Source: Lachnoclostridium sp. UBA7097
Lineage (GTDB): Bacteria; Bacillota; Clostridia; Lachnospirales; Lachnospiraceae
NCBI GenBank assembly: GCA_002499945.1
Contig: DKYP01000085.1
Location: 12,407 to 28,743 of the forward strand
Direction of reading: 5' to 3'
Length of the DNA stretch: 16,337 nt
The notes beneath the pieces were generated by a model that worked only from the letters and a program-made list of their open reading frames with translations, was not told the DNA's origin and searched no databases. The translations under genes and the position numbers were made by a program. Shown one piece after another: positions 1-8,334 of this stretch (position 1 is the stretch's first letter; every line of letters starts with the position of its first letter).

Positions 1-8
1 TTTCAGAT

Positions 9-95
9 TTTATGCGCCGTTGCGTGTGACGTCCAAGCGCAAGCGGGCTGTTCATGGAACACTTTGGAATTGCCAGCCCATCATTACTAAATTTA
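9..95 (-). repeat. Left copy of 87-88 bp inverted repeat
   Basis: Read on the minus strand, this segment matches the plus strand at 16163-16250. Positions 28-79 are identical to the complement of 16180-16231 (52 of 52). Positions 9-27 match with two differences. Positions 80-95 match apart from a 4-versus-5-base block, ending at the palindrome TAAATTTA. Inside is a 6 bp stem (GGGCTG at 45-50 with CAGCCC at 74-79) and a nested short palindrome with arms TGTTC and GAACA. No run of T follows the stem, so it is not a classical terminator. It lies 40 bp downstream of the def stop. It is probably a dispersed intergenic repeat; I do not recognise the family. Confidence 0.85.
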
Positions 96-134
96 GATAC
101 ATTCCTAACTAAATGTCATCCCCACATCCTGGAT

Positions 135-617
135 TTACCTCCTGTCCTGCACTGAAGCATCTACAAGGTCCCCTTCTACCTTTGATACATATAAAATCCC
201 TGAAAGGTGGTCTATTTCATGCTGTAATGCCCTTGCCAGCAAGTCCTCCCCCTCTACAATTATTTCTTTCATATGCTGGTCATATGCCTTTACTTTTGCA
301 TAATTGGCCCTTGTAACAACACCCGCTTTGCCCGGCACGCTAAGGCATGCTTCCTGCCCTGTCTGTTCGCCAGAAAGTTCAATTATCTCAGGGTTTATAA
401 GAACTATTGGCTCATTGCCTTCCTCAGTTACATCTATTACTACTATCTGTTTAAGCACACCAACCTGTGGTGCAGCAAGCCCTACGCCCCCTGATTCATA
501 CATTGTATCAAGCATATCACCTATAAGAATTGCTGTACGTGGTGTTATAAATTTAACTGGTTTAGTAACATGCTCAAGTATTTCATCACCTATTGTCCTT
601 ATCTTCCTAATAGCCAT
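135..617 (-). CDS. def: Peptide deformylase
   Basis: This enzyme removes the formyl group from the N-terminal methionine of new proteins in the cytosol, using a bound divalent metal (normally Fe2+). All three signature motifs are present in 160 residues: GVGLAAPQ at 44-51, EACLS at 89-93 with metal ligand Cys91, and QHEIDHL at 132-138 with ligands His133 and His137 and catalytic Glu134. The second motif is usually EGCLS; the Gly-to-Ala change is conservative. The length fits a short bacterial deformylase. The ATG at 617 has GAGAGGG upstream, which overlaps the priA stop 12 bp away, so def is the last visible gene of the dapF-murE-priA-def operon. Methionyl-tRNA formyltransferase (fmt), a common downstream partner, is not in the window. 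Confidence 0.97.
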   Translation of the reverse strand: MAIRKIRTIGDEILEHVTKPVKFITPRTAILIGDMLDTMYESGGVGLAAPQVGVLKQIVVIDVTEEGNEPIVLINPEIIELSGEQTGQEACLSVPGKAGVVTRANYAKVKAYDQHMKEIIVEGEDLLARALQHEIDHLSGILYVSKVEGDLVDASVQDRR

Positions 618-629
618 AATAACCCTCTC

Positions 630-2888
630 TTATCTGATAATATTAAATTCAAAATTTATTCCACAGTCCTTATATTCTGTGTCCTGCTCTTTAAAAGCTT
701 CTATACAGTCTTTTACAGAACAAAGCGTGCCATAATCCATGCATTTGCCATAAACCATTTTACGGTAAATATCTTTTGCTTTTGCCACTGGTGCATCCGC
801 AGGGCCTAGAACTGTAACATCCTGGTACTGTTCTGCTATTTCTGAAATAACTGATGCAAGCTTTAAAGCACTTTCTTCATTTTCTGAAAACACTAACACA
901 CCTAGTATATTTGAAACTGGCGGATATTGCAACATCTCTCTTACAGATATCTCCTGTTTGTAAAAACTTTCATAATCCTGGTTTGCTGCATGCACTATGC
1001 TATAGTGGGCTGGCTGGTATGTCTGCAATACAACTTCGCCTTTTTTATTTCCCCTGCCTGCCCTGCCTGCTGCCTGTGCCACAAGCTGGTATGTGCGTTC
1101 TGCTGCCCTGTAGTCACCTGCATTAAGTGAAAGGTCAGCAGCTATTATCCCTACAAGTGTTACATTTGGGAAATCATGCCCTTTTACAATCATCTGTGTG
1201 CCTATAAGTATATCCGCCCCGCCATTTGCAAACTGTGAAAGGATTTTGCTATGTCCTTCCTTGCCGCCTGTTGTATCCGCATCCATCCTTAATATACGTG
1301 CACCTTTAAAAAGCTTTCTGGCAGCTTCTTCAACCTGCTGTGTCCCAATCCCGAATGTGCCTATATATTTAGAACCACATGACGGGCAGGCATCCGGCAC
1401 TGGTATTTCATATCCGCAGAAATGGCATTTGAGCCTGTCAACAACGCCTTTATGCATATGTGGCTTAAGGGATACAGAGCAGTGCGGGCAGCCTATGCTT
1501 TCACCGCATTGGCGGCAGGAAATAAATCCTGCATACCCGCGCCTGTTTATAAATATAACTGACTGTTCATGTTTTTTTAGCCTTTCTTCTATAAGTGCAG
1601 TTAATTTTCCACTAAATACTGAATAATTCTTATTTTTAAATTCTTCCCTTAAATCTACTATATGTACTTTCGGGAGATGCGCCCCGCCAGCACGTTTTTT
1701 AAGGGTAAAAAGCCTGTATATGCCTTTCCTGGCCCTGTAATAAGCTTCAAGTGACGGTGTTGCAGAACCAAGCAGTACGCTTGCGCCAAGCATTCCAGCC
1801 CTTTGTACTGCAACTTCCCTTGCATGGTACTTTGGAGGGGTTTCACTCTGGTAACTTGTTTCATGCTCCTCATCTACTACTATAAGCCCAAGGTTCTTAA
1901 ATGGTACAAAAAGTGCGGAACGTGGACCTATCATAATATCCACAAGCCCCTCTTTAGCCCTTATAAACTGGTCATACCTTTCACCAGCTGAGAGCCTTGA
2001 ATGGATAACTGATACCCTTTCCCCAAAACGCTTGTAGAACCTGTTTACTGTCTGGAATGTAAGTGCGATTTCTGGTATAAGCACAATTACCTGCTTCCCA
2101 TATGAAAGCACGCCCTCGATTATATTCATATAAACTTCTGTTTTGCCACTGCCTGTAACACCATGTATTAAATAAGTATTTCTGATACCATCTGAATATT
2201 CAGATAAAACTGTGTCGGTAATATACTGCTGTTCTTCATTAAGTACATGCCTTTCTTCTGCCCTGTGGGCAGGGTTGCCTTCCAGCAGGGCAGGGTTGCG
2301 GTACTTCTTTGCAGCACCAGTCTTTATAATCCCCATCTGCCCTAATCCGTCAAGTACAGACTTCGGGCATTTAAGTTCTTTGGTGATATAATTGTAATCC
2401 ACACCGTTATAATACATTTCACCATTAAGCCCGAGGAGACATCTTAAAACCCTTGCCCTTGCTGTATTATGCTTAGCTTCAAACTGCATGGCAAATCCTT
2501 CAAGCTTCTCTTTGTCCATAAGTGGGAAAACTGTCCTTACAGCCTGCTCCCTTACTTCTTTTTTTACAGGCATTACAGCCTTAATTGCATCATTCATTGA
2601 TGCACCATAATTTTTCTTAATCCAGCCTGCAAGCGAAAGCAGGTGTGATTCCACTGGCACGCCCTGCTTTTCAATTCCTGTAATGCTTTTAGTCCTTGAT
2701 ATATCAAATCTTGGTGTATCTGTTAAGTTTACAACATACCCTTTAAGCTGCCTGTTGCCATTACCAAAGGGCACAAGCACAAGCGAGCCTGTTTCCACTT
2801 CATTCTCCAGTTTCTCCGGGACCCTGTACTGGAAAGTCTTATCAAGGCTTTTAACAGATATATCAATAATTATATCAGCAAATACCAT
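630..2888 (-). CDS. priA: Primosomal protein N' (replication restart helicase PriA)
   Basis: PriA is a superfamily 2 DNA helicase that recognises stalled or collapsed replication forks and reloads the replisome. The 752-residue protein has an N-terminal DNA-binding region (about 1-110), the Walker A motif GVTGSGKTE at 243-251, the DEEH Walker B box at 339-342 and the motif GSATPS at about 374-379. Eight cysteines bind two zinc ions: C458, C461, C467, C470, C488, C491, C501 and C504. The C-terminal helicase lobe includes QAAGRAGRG. The length matches the family. The ATG at 2888 is preceded by GGGGGA. The gene starts 20 bp after murE stops and ends 12 bp before def, so the genes are probably co-transcribed. 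Confidence 0.97.
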   Translation of the reverse strand: MVFADIIIDISVKSLDKTFQYRVPEKLENEVETGSLVLVPFGNGNRQLKGYVVNLTDTPRFDISRTKSITGIEKQGVPVESHLLSLAGWIKKNYGASMNDAIKAVMPVKKEVREQAVRTVFPLMDKEKLEGFAMQFEAKHNTARARVLRCLLGLNGEMYYNGVDYNYITKELKCPKSVLDGLGQMGIIKTGAAKKYRNPALLEGNPAHRAEERHVLNEEQQYITDTVLSEYSDGIRNTYLIHGVTGSGKTEVYMNIIEGVLSYGKQVIVLIPEIALTFQTVNRFYKRFGERVSVIHSRLSAGERYDQFIRAKEGLVDIMIGPRSALFVPFKNLGLIVVDEEHETSYQSETPPKYHAREVAVQRAGMLGASVLLGSATPSLEAYYRARKGIYRLFTLKKRAGGAHLPKVHIVDLREEFKNKNYSVFSGKLTALIEERLKKHEQSVIFINRRGYAGFISCRQCGESIGCPHCSVSLKPHMHKGVVDRLKCHFCGYEIPVPDACPSCGSKYIGTFGIGTQQVEEAARKLFKGARILRMDADTTGGKEGHSKILSQFANGGADILIGTQMIVKGHDFPNVTLVGIIAADLSLNAGDYRAAERTYQLVAQAAGRAGRGNKKGEVVLQTYQPAHYSIVHAANQDYESFYKQEISVREMLQYPPVSNILGVLVFSENEESALKLASVISEIAEQYQDVTVLGPADAPVAKAKDIYRKMVYGKCMDYGTLCSVKDCIEAFKEQDTEYKDCGINFEFNIIR

Positions 2889-2908
2889 GTAAATCCCCCA
2901 TGTTGTTA

Positions 2909-4387
2909 TTATTTAATGAAATTGCCGTCACGCACTACATCTGCGACAAGTTCCCTCTCATCCATATGGTACTTTTTCCCCTTGATTTCCTGGTAATCTT
3001 CATGGCCTTTGCCTGCAAGCACAATTACATCGCCCTCTTTTGCATTTTCAATGGCATAACGTATGGCAGCAGGTCTTTCTGTAATTGTAACATACTTTCC
3101 ATCTGCTTTTTTTACGCCTGTTACAATATCTTCAATAATTGCTTCTGGTTCTTCATTACGTGGGTTATCTGATGTAACTATTGTCAAATCTGCAAGTTTT
3201 GAGGATACCTCACCCATTTCAAAGCGCCTTTCCCTTGAACGGTTACCGCCACACCCAAAAAGGCATACCAGCCTTGCCGGGTTATATTCCCTAAGTGTTT
3301 CTAACAGGCTCTGTAAACTCATTGCATTATGTGCATAGTCTATCATAACAGTAAACTTTGGTGATACATCTATAAGTTCCACCCTGCCCTTTACACGTAC
3401 CTGTGCAAGGGATTTTAATATTGTTTCATTAGAAACACCAAAATGCCTGCATATTGAAATTGCTGTCATGGAATTATACACACTAAATTTGCCAGGTATA
3501 TCAATTTCTACATCCATTTCCATAATGCCATCCATATGGTATCTTACGCCAAGTGTGCCCTGCTTCTCAAAGAGGTGCACTGACGAAGCCCTTATATCCG
3601 CATTTTCTGCGAAACCATATGTTTCAACATCACATGTATGCCCCTTTAATATCTCTCCAAGATGGCTGTCATCTGCGTTAAAAATACCATGTTTACATTG
3701 CCTGAATAAAAGGCTTTTGCAATAAATATAATCTGCAAGGTCTTTATGCTCGGCAGGCCCTATATGGTCTGGTGCAAGGTTTGTAAATATACCATAATCA
3801 AATGTAAAGCCATCTGTCCTGTGGAGCATAAGCCCCTGTGAAGAAACCTCCATAACAACACATTTGCACCCTGCCTGGACCATTTTCCTGAAAGTTTCCT
3901 GTATAACATATGATTCAGGTGTAGTATTTGATGAAGGGATTGTTTCACTGCCTATAATAGTTTCAATTGTGCCAATAAGCCCTGTCTTAATGCCGGAAGC
4001 TTCAAGGATAGAGCGCATCATATATGTTGCAGTAGTCTTTCCCTTAGTACCTGTAATGCCTATTGTTGTGAGTTCTTCTGCAGGGTGGCCAAAATACGCT
4101 GCTGAGAGCTTAGCAAGTGCAATACGGCTGTCCTCTGCCTTAATTACAATTACATTGCCTGGCACTTCAACAGGCTTTTCAACTACAAGCACCAGGGCGC
4201 CTTTAGCCACTGCATCCATTGCAAAATCATGCCCGTCTGATACTGCACCGCTTATACATACAAATAAATCCCCTTCTGATACTTTCCTTGAATCATATAC
4301 AATGCCAGAAACCTCTATTCCGCTTATATCTTCTGTACCTTGTATACATTGGTAATCCATGTCTTTAAGCAAACCAGCAAGTTTCAT
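2909..4387 (-). CDS. murE: UDP-MurNAc-L-Ala-D-Glu:meso-diaminopimelate ligase
   Basis: MurE is a cytosolic ATP-dependent ligase that adds the third stem-peptide residue to the peptidoglycan precursor. Numbering is from the ATG at 4387 (492 residues). The ATP-binding loop GTKGKTT is at 113-119, the central Mur-ligase region includes MEVSSQGL near 179, and a lysine in YCKSLLF near 224 sits where the carbamylated lysine is expected. DNPR at 407-410 is the motif that marks meso-diaminopimelate rather than lysine specificity. This agrees with dapF, which makes meso-DAP, lying immediately upstream. An in-frame TTG two codons earlier (4393) is possible, but the ATG has the better-placed GAGGGGG site. 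The gap to dapF is 15 bp. Confidence 0.96.
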   Translation of the reverse strand: MKLAGLLKDMDYQCIQGTEDISGIEVSGIVYDSRKVSEGDLFVCISGAVSDGHDFAMDAVAKGALVLVVEKPVEVPGNVIVIKAEDSRIALAKLSAAYFGHPAEELTTIGITGTKGKTTATYMMRSILEASGIKTGLIGTIETIIGSETIPSSNTTPESYVIQETFRKMVQAGCKCVVMEVSSQGLMLHRTDGFTFDYGIFTNLAPDHIGPAEHKDLADYIYCKSLLFRQCKHGIFNADDSHLGEILKGHTCDVETYGFAENADIRASSVHLFEKQGTLGVRYHMDGIMEMDVEIDIPGKFSVYNSMTAISICRHFGVSNETILKSLAQVRVKGRVELIDVSPKFTVMIDYAHNAMSLQSLLETLREYNPARLVCLFGCGGNRSRERRFEMGEVSSKLADLTIVTSDNPRNEEPEAIIEDIVTGVKKADGKYVTITERPAAIRYAIENAKEGDVIVLAGKGHEDYQEIKGKKYHMDERELVADVVRDGNFIK

Positions 4388-4402
4388 TAACAAATCCCCC
4401 TC

Positions 4403-5254
4403 TTAACCATTTATTTCAATCTCACCATCAAACACAGTTTCCGCAGGTCCTGTCATCCACACAGTTTCATTTTCCCTGTCGTATTTTATAAATAAATCCC
4501 CTCCTAAAAGATGTACTGTTACTTCACAATCCGTCCTGCCATTTAGTACACATGCAACAATAGCCGCACATGTGCCAGTACCACATGCAAGCGTTTCACC
4601 AGAACCGCGCTCCCATACACGCATATTTATTTCATTGCGGCTTATTACCTGTACAAACTCCGTATTAACACTGTCAGGGAATAAAGTATGTTTTTCAAAC
4701 AAAGGCCCGTACTTGCTTACAGCGAAGTTCTTAGTATCATCCACAAATATAACAGCATGAGGGTTTCCCATAGAAACGCATGTAATCTTATACTCACTGC
4801 CATCTATACATACCGGCTGGTCTATAAAAGTATCTGTCCCCTTATCTGCCACTACGGGGATTTCCTCTGGCTTTAAAACAGGTGCCCCCATATCCACTTT
4901 TACAAGGCATACTTTCCCATCCTTTACAGTTAAATCAAGGTATTTAATGCCGCTTTTTGTTTCAATGGATATCTGTTCCTTGTCTGTAAGCCCGTGTTCA
5001 TAGACATACTTTGCAATACAGCGTATCCCATTGCCACACATCTTCCCTTCAGAACCATCAGCATTATACATAGCCATCCTGAAATCCGCCACCACGGACG
5101 GGCAGATTAAAATAAGCCCGTCAGAACCAATCCCGAAATGCCGGTCACTTACATAACGTGACACCTCACCAGGATTATTAATGGTTTCTTCCATACAGTT
5201 TACATATACATAATCATTGCCACATCCCTGCATTTTAGTAAATTTTATTTTCAT
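4403..5254 (-). CDS. dapF: Diaminopimelate epimerase
   Basis: DapF converts LL-diaminopimelate to meso-diaminopimelate, the last step before lysine decarboxylation and the substrate for MurE. It needs no cofactor and uses two cysteines as acid and base. Both are present in their usual contexts: Cys73 in MCGNGIRC and Cys224 in ACGTGTC. The N-terminus MKIKFTKMQGCGND is typical and fixes the start at 5254, with AAAGGA at 5263-5268 as ribosome binding site. The 283-residue length is normal. It is the first gene of dapF-murE-priA-def, with a good promoter directly upstream. No lysine riboswitch is seen in the short leader. Confidence 0.97.
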   Translation of the reverse strand: MKIKFTKMQGCGNDYVYVNCMEETINNPGEVSRYVSDRHFGIGSDGLILICPSVVADFRMAMYNADGSEGKMCGNGIRCIAKYVYEHGLTDKEQISIETKSGIKYLDLTVKDGKVCLVKVDMGAPVLKPEEIPVVADKGTDTFIDQPVCIDGSEYKITCVSMGNPHAVIFVDDTKNFAVSKYGPLFEKHTLFPDSVNTEFVQVISRNEINMRVWERGSGETLACGTGTCAAIVACVLNGRTDCEVTVHLLGGDLFIKYDRENETVWMTGPAETVFDGEIEING

Positions 5255-5279
5255 ATATAAAATCCTTTCTTTTCTTTAT

Positions 5280-5309
5280 ATTATAACATATAACCATTGC
5301 CTGTGCCTA
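5280..5309 (-). promoter_or_regulatory. Promoter of the dapF-murE-priA-def operon
   Basis: On the minus strand there is a perfect TATAAT (5280-5285) preceded by TG one base away, giving the extended -10 TGTTATAAT (5280-5288). A weak -35 candidate TAGGCA lies 18 bp upstream (5304-5309). Transcription would start about 20 bases before the dapF ribosome binding site. The call rests on consensus match only. Confidence 0.65.
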
Positions 5310-5398
5310 TACATAAAAATACCAGACATACCCTGTCACTTTATTTTATTATAAATTAAATTATTTCACAAGTATATATAGCAACTGCACAAATTTTC

Positions 5399-5407
5399 TG
5401 TTATAAT
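5399..5407 (+). promoter_or_regulatory. Extended -10 promoter of the CgeB-like gene
   Basis: The plus strand carries the extended -10 sequence TGTTATAAT, the same nine bases as in the divergent dapF promoter. The -35 region is poor (TAGCAA at 17 bp), as is usual for extended -10 promoters. The predicted 5' leader is about 54 bases and ends with a strong GGGAGGAA site at 5453-5460, eight bases from the ATG. Confidence 0.6.
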
Positions 5408-5467
5408 GGAATTGTGGGTATGCTTTACAAGTAATAATACATTTATATTTCAGGGAGGAAATATTTT

Positions 5468-6652
5468 ATGAGACATAAGATTGTATTAATGGCTGGCGGC
5501 ACTGAAACGCTTGAATATTTTTCATACCAGTTAAAAAAGGGCTTTGAATCACTTGGATATAAAACCTTTATGTTCGACCAGTCAATGGAAGAAGAAAGTG
5601 CCGAAGCCCTTTGTAAGTTTGCAGATTCATATGATACAATCCTTGTCACTTTTAATTTTGACGGAATACATTATGAAACATCACTTTTTGACGTCAATGG
5701 TATATCTGTATGGGATAAAAAGAAAATCCCATGTGTAAATATAGTTGTAGACCATCCGTTTTATTATCCTGAACTGCTCGATATAATCCCACGTATCTAT
5801 TATGAGGTATCAATAGACAGGTACCACGATAAATACATTAAGAAATATTACCCTGATATTAAGCGTGGGATGTTTCTGCCGCTTGGCGGTACACCTCTTT
5901 ACCCTGATGGCAGTTTCAGGGATATTGGCAGCCGTCCATATAACATTATTTTCACAGGCAACTATACACCCCCTGAAGAGTTTGACCAGTATATTATGCG
6001 CAATGGCGATGAATATGCCGATTTTTATAATGAAATACTAGATGACCTTATATCAGACCCTGGCCAGCCATGTGAAGAGGTTATTGAACGCCATATCTGC
6101 CAGGAAATCCCGGGCACAACCAAAGAACAGCTGCGTGAAACATTGCCAAACATGATATTTATAGATACATATATAAGATTCTATTTCAGGGGCCTGGCAG
6201 TCAAGGAGCTTATTGACAACGGTTTAAAAGTACACTGTGTTGGCAATGGCTGGGACCGCTTAAAATGCAGGCATCCAGAAAACCTTACATATACATCTTA
6301 TACCACTTCCGAAGAATGCCTTAAAGCCATATCACAGGGCAAAATTTCCCTTAATGTAATGCCATGGTTTAAAGACGGGGCACATGACCGTATATTTAAT
6401 TCTATGCTGAATGGCGCAGTATGTTTAACTGACCACAGCCAGTATATTGATGAAATACTTTCGCCAAATAAAAATGTCGTATTCTATGATTTAAGACAGC
6501 TTGAAATGCTCCCGTTTATTGTAAACAGCCTTTTAAATGATAAAAGCCAGATGGAAATGATACAGAAGGAGGCATTTGGATATGCAATTATAAACCATAC
6601 ATGGCAGCAGCGTGCAAAGATGCTGCATGATGAACTGCTTAAATTTATATAG
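5468..6652 (+). CDS. CgeB-like glycosyltransferase-family protein
   Basis: The 394-residue protein has no signal peptide or membrane segment and resembles CgeB-type proteins, which have a GT-B glycosyltransferase fold. The N-terminal half (about 1-160) looks like the first Rossmann-like domain, with alternating strands and an HPF segment near 96-98. The C-terminal half contains GAHDRIFNSMLNGA at 304-317, the conserved block of the glycosyl transferases group 1 C-terminal family, where the sugar nucleotide normally binds. B. subtilis CgeB is involved in maturation of the spore surface, but the many clostridial homologues have no known substrate, so none is assigned here. The start is fixed by GGGAGGAA. 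The gene stands alone on the plus strand between dapF (divergent) and ruvB (convergent), with its own promoter and terminator. Confidence 0.8.
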   Translation: MRHKIVLMAGGTETLEYFSYQLKKGFESLGYKTFMFDQSMEEESAEALCKFADSYDTILVTFNFDGIHYETSLFDVNGISVWDKKKIPCVNIVVDHPFYYPELLDIIPRIYYEVSIDRYHDKYIKKYYPDIKRGMFLPLGGTPLYPDGSFRDIGSRPYNIIFTGNYTPPEEFDQYIMRNGDEYADFYNEILDDLISDPGQPCEEVIERHICQEIPGTTKEQLRETLPNMIFIDTYIRFYFRGLAVKELIDNGLKVHCVGNGWDRLKCRHPENLTYTSYTTSEECLKAISQGKISLNVMPWFKDGAHDRIFNSMLNGAVCLTDHSQYIDEILSPNKNVVFYDLRQLEMLPFIVNSLLNDKSQMEMIQKEAFGYAIINHTWQQRAKMLHDELLKFI

Positions 6653-6658
6653 CTATTT

Positions 6659-6684
6659 GCAGGAATTAATTTTCCTGCTTTTTT
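6659..6684 (+). terminator. Rho-independent terminator of the CgeB-like gene
   Basis: GCAGGAA (6659-6665) and TTCCTGC (6672-6678) form a perfect 7 bp stem with a 6-base loop, followed by six T. It begins seven bases after the stop codon of the plus-strand gene. The loop, the second arm and the T run are also the last codons and stop of ruvB on the other strand. No T run follows the stem in the minus direction. Confidence 0.85.
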
Positions 6685-7667
6685 ATGCCAAAATGGCTGT
6701 AAGCCGCACCAGATGCCACACGCCCCCTTGACGTCCTTAATATAAACCCTTTCTGTACAAGATATGGTTCATATACATCTTCAAGTGTCCCTGCATCCTC
6801 ACCAATGGAAACTGCAAGCGCATCAACACCAGCAGGACCGCCGCCGAAGTTTTCTATAAGTGTTTTTAATATAAGCCTGTCTGTATTATCAAGCCCTGAT
6901 TTATCAACCTCTAAAAGGTCAAGTGCAAAATCTGCTACTTCTTTTGTAATTTTACCATCATATTTTATCTGTGCAAAGTCCCTGACACGTTTAAGCAGGC
7001 GGTTGGCAAGCCTTGGCGTGCCCCTCGACCTTCTGGCAAGCTCTGCTGCGCCTTCCTCCTCAATTACAACTTCAAGCTTATCTGCGGAATTTTTAATAAT
7101 TTCCGACAGTTCCTCCTCAGTGTAAAATTCCAGCCTGTTTACAACCCCGAACCTGTCCCTTAAAGGTGCTGAAAGCATACCGGCACGCGTAGTTGCACCT
7201 ATAAGCGTAAACTTAGGCAGTTCAAGGCGTATTGAACGTGCAGAAGCGCCTTTTCCTATAACTACATCTATAACATAATCTTCCATTGCCGGGTAAAGGA
7301 CTTCCTCCACCTGCCTGTTCAGCCTGTGTATTTCATCCACAAAAAGCACATCACCATCCTGGAGGTTATTAAGGATTGCTGCCATTTCGCCAGGTTTTTC
7401 AATAGCAGGCCCTGCTGTCACCTTTATATTAACCCCCATTTCATTTGCGACAATCCCTGCAAGTGTAGTTTTGCCAAGACCCGGCGGGCCATATAAAAGC
7501 ACATGGTCAAGGGAATCTTTTCTCTGCCTTGCAGCCTCTATGTATATTTCAAGGTTTCTCTTAACCTTCTCCTGCCCTATATAATCCTTAAGGAACTTAG
7601 GCCTTAAACTGGTTTCAATCCCTGCATCTTCTGTAGTAAATTCAGTAGTAATCGTTCTCTTAGACAT
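6666..7667 (-). CDS. ruvB: Holliday junction branch migration ATPase RuvB
   Basis: RuvB forms hexameric rings that, guided by RuvA, pump DNA through a Holliday junction during recombinational repair. Numbering is from the ATG at 7667 (333 residues). Walker A GPPGLGKT is at 60-67, Walker B DEIH at 111-114, sensor 1 GATTRAG at about 157-163 and the arginine finger APLRDRF at about 167-173. A winged-helix DNA-binding domain forms the C-terminus. An earlier in-frame ATG at 7688 overlaps the ruvA stop (ATGA) and would add seven residues, but AAAGGA lies seven bases before the ATG at 7667, which is preferred. No ruvC is nearby, as is usual in Firmicutes, where RecU resolves junctions. The last codons overlap the terminator of the convergent CgeB-like gene. 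Confidence 0.97.
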   Translation of the reverse strand: MSKRTITTEFTTEDAGIETSLRPKFLKDYIGQEKVKRNLEIYIEAARQRKDSLDHVLLYGPPGLGKTTLAGIVANEMGVNIKVTAGPAIEKPGEMAAILNNLQDGDVLFVDEIHRLNRQVEEVLYPAMEDYVIDVVIGKGASARSIRLELPKFTLIGATTRAGMLSAPLRDRFGVVNRLEFYTEEELSEIIKNSADKLEVVIEEEGAAELARRSRGTPRLANRLLKRVRDFAQIKYDGKITKEVADFALDLLEVDKSGLDNTDRLILKTLIENFGGGPAGVDALAVSIGEDAGTLEDVYEPYLVQKGFILRTSRGRVASGAAYSHFGIKKQEN

Positions 7668-7684
7668 AACATGGACATATCCTT

Positions 7685-8299
7685 TCATAAATTCTTAAGG
7701 CTTAACTTTAAAAGTTCCTCAACTGTTGTATATGTACTGCTGTCAACACTTCTTACAGCTTTCATTGCTTCCGCAGGGGGATAGCCAAGCGCTGACAGTG
7801 CCTCAGCAGCATCAGAAACCATCTGCCTTGCTGCTTCATCACCAGAACCCCCTGCGCCCTCTTCACCACGTGCCAGTGCCGCGTCTGTTACTTCCTTTGC
7901 AGCAAGCTTATCTTTAAGTTCAAGTATAAGCCTGCCCGCAGTTTTAATCCCTATGCCAGGTGCTTTGGCAATAGTCTTTGCATCATTTGCAAGGACTGCA
8001 AACCTTAAACTGTCCGTATCCATTGCCCCAAGTATCCCAAGTGCACCTTTAGGGCCTATCCCGCTTACAGTAATAAGCAGTTTAAAAAACTCAAGCCCGT
8101 CCTTATCCATAAACCCAAAAAGCTGTACATGGTCTTCCCGTACTTGCATATACGTATAAACCTTTACTTCGTCCCCTGCCTGCCATACATTCAAGGCGGC
8201 AGGCACCGGGACAAATATTTCATACCCTATGCCGCCATTTTCCACAATAATGCTGTTTCCCGTAACACCAGCCAGCTTTCCTTTAATATAATTAATCAT
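7685..8299 (-). CDS. ruvA: Holliday junction DNA-binding protein RuvA
   Basis: RuvA tetramers hold the four arms of a Holliday junction in a square plane and load RuvB. The 204-residue protein begins MINYIKGKL, the usual family start. It has an OB-fold N-terminal domain (about 1-62), two helix-hairpin-helix motifs (VSGIGPKGA near 77 and APGIGIKTA near 112), a flexible acidic/glycine-rich linker (near 140-155) and the C-terminal RuvB-binding domain. The reading frame stays open to an ATG at 8335 that overlaps the TGA of the preceding gene (TGATG). That would add 12 residues absent from typical RuvA, so I place the start at 8299, though initiation coupled at 8335 is possible. Confidence 0.96.
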   Translation of the reverse strand: MINYIKGKLAGVTGNSIIVENGGIGYEIFVPVPAALNVWQAGDEVKVYTYMQVREDHVQLFGFMDKDGLEFFKLLITVSGIGPKGALGILGAMDTDSLRFAVLANDAKTIAKAPGIGIKTAGRLILELKDKLAAKEVTDAALARGEEGAGGSGDEAARQMVSDAAEALSALGYPPAEAMKAVRSVDSSTYTTVEELLKLSLKNL

Positions 8300-8334
8300 G
8301 CTAATAACTGCCTTTCTAAATATTTCCTGCCACA

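Noticed and set aside
45..65. LexA-type operator in the repeat (GTTC and GAAC half-sites)
   Set aside because: The half-sites are in the wrong order and spacing (GTTC-ATG-GAAC) for the Gram-positive GAAC-N4-GTTC box. No such box is seen upstream of ruvAB either.
28..79. Repeat hairpin as the terminator of the def operon
   Set aside because: The stem is only 6 bp with a 23-base loop and no following T run on the minus strand; a role in termination is not supported.
3864..4355. Plus-strand open frame of 163 codons opposite murE
   Set aside because: It is the complement of clear MurE sequence, with Ser/Ile/Thr-rich translation and no start signal.
5255..5467. Riboswitch or T-box between dapF and the CgeB-like gene
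   Set aside because: Both predicted leaders are short (about 25 and 54 bases) and AT-rich, with no stem array that could hold a lysine riboswitch.
7668..7688. ruvB start at the ATG overlapping the ruvA stop
   Set aside because: It has no good ribosome binding site, whereas the ATG at 7667 has AAAGGA at the right distance and gives the usual family length.
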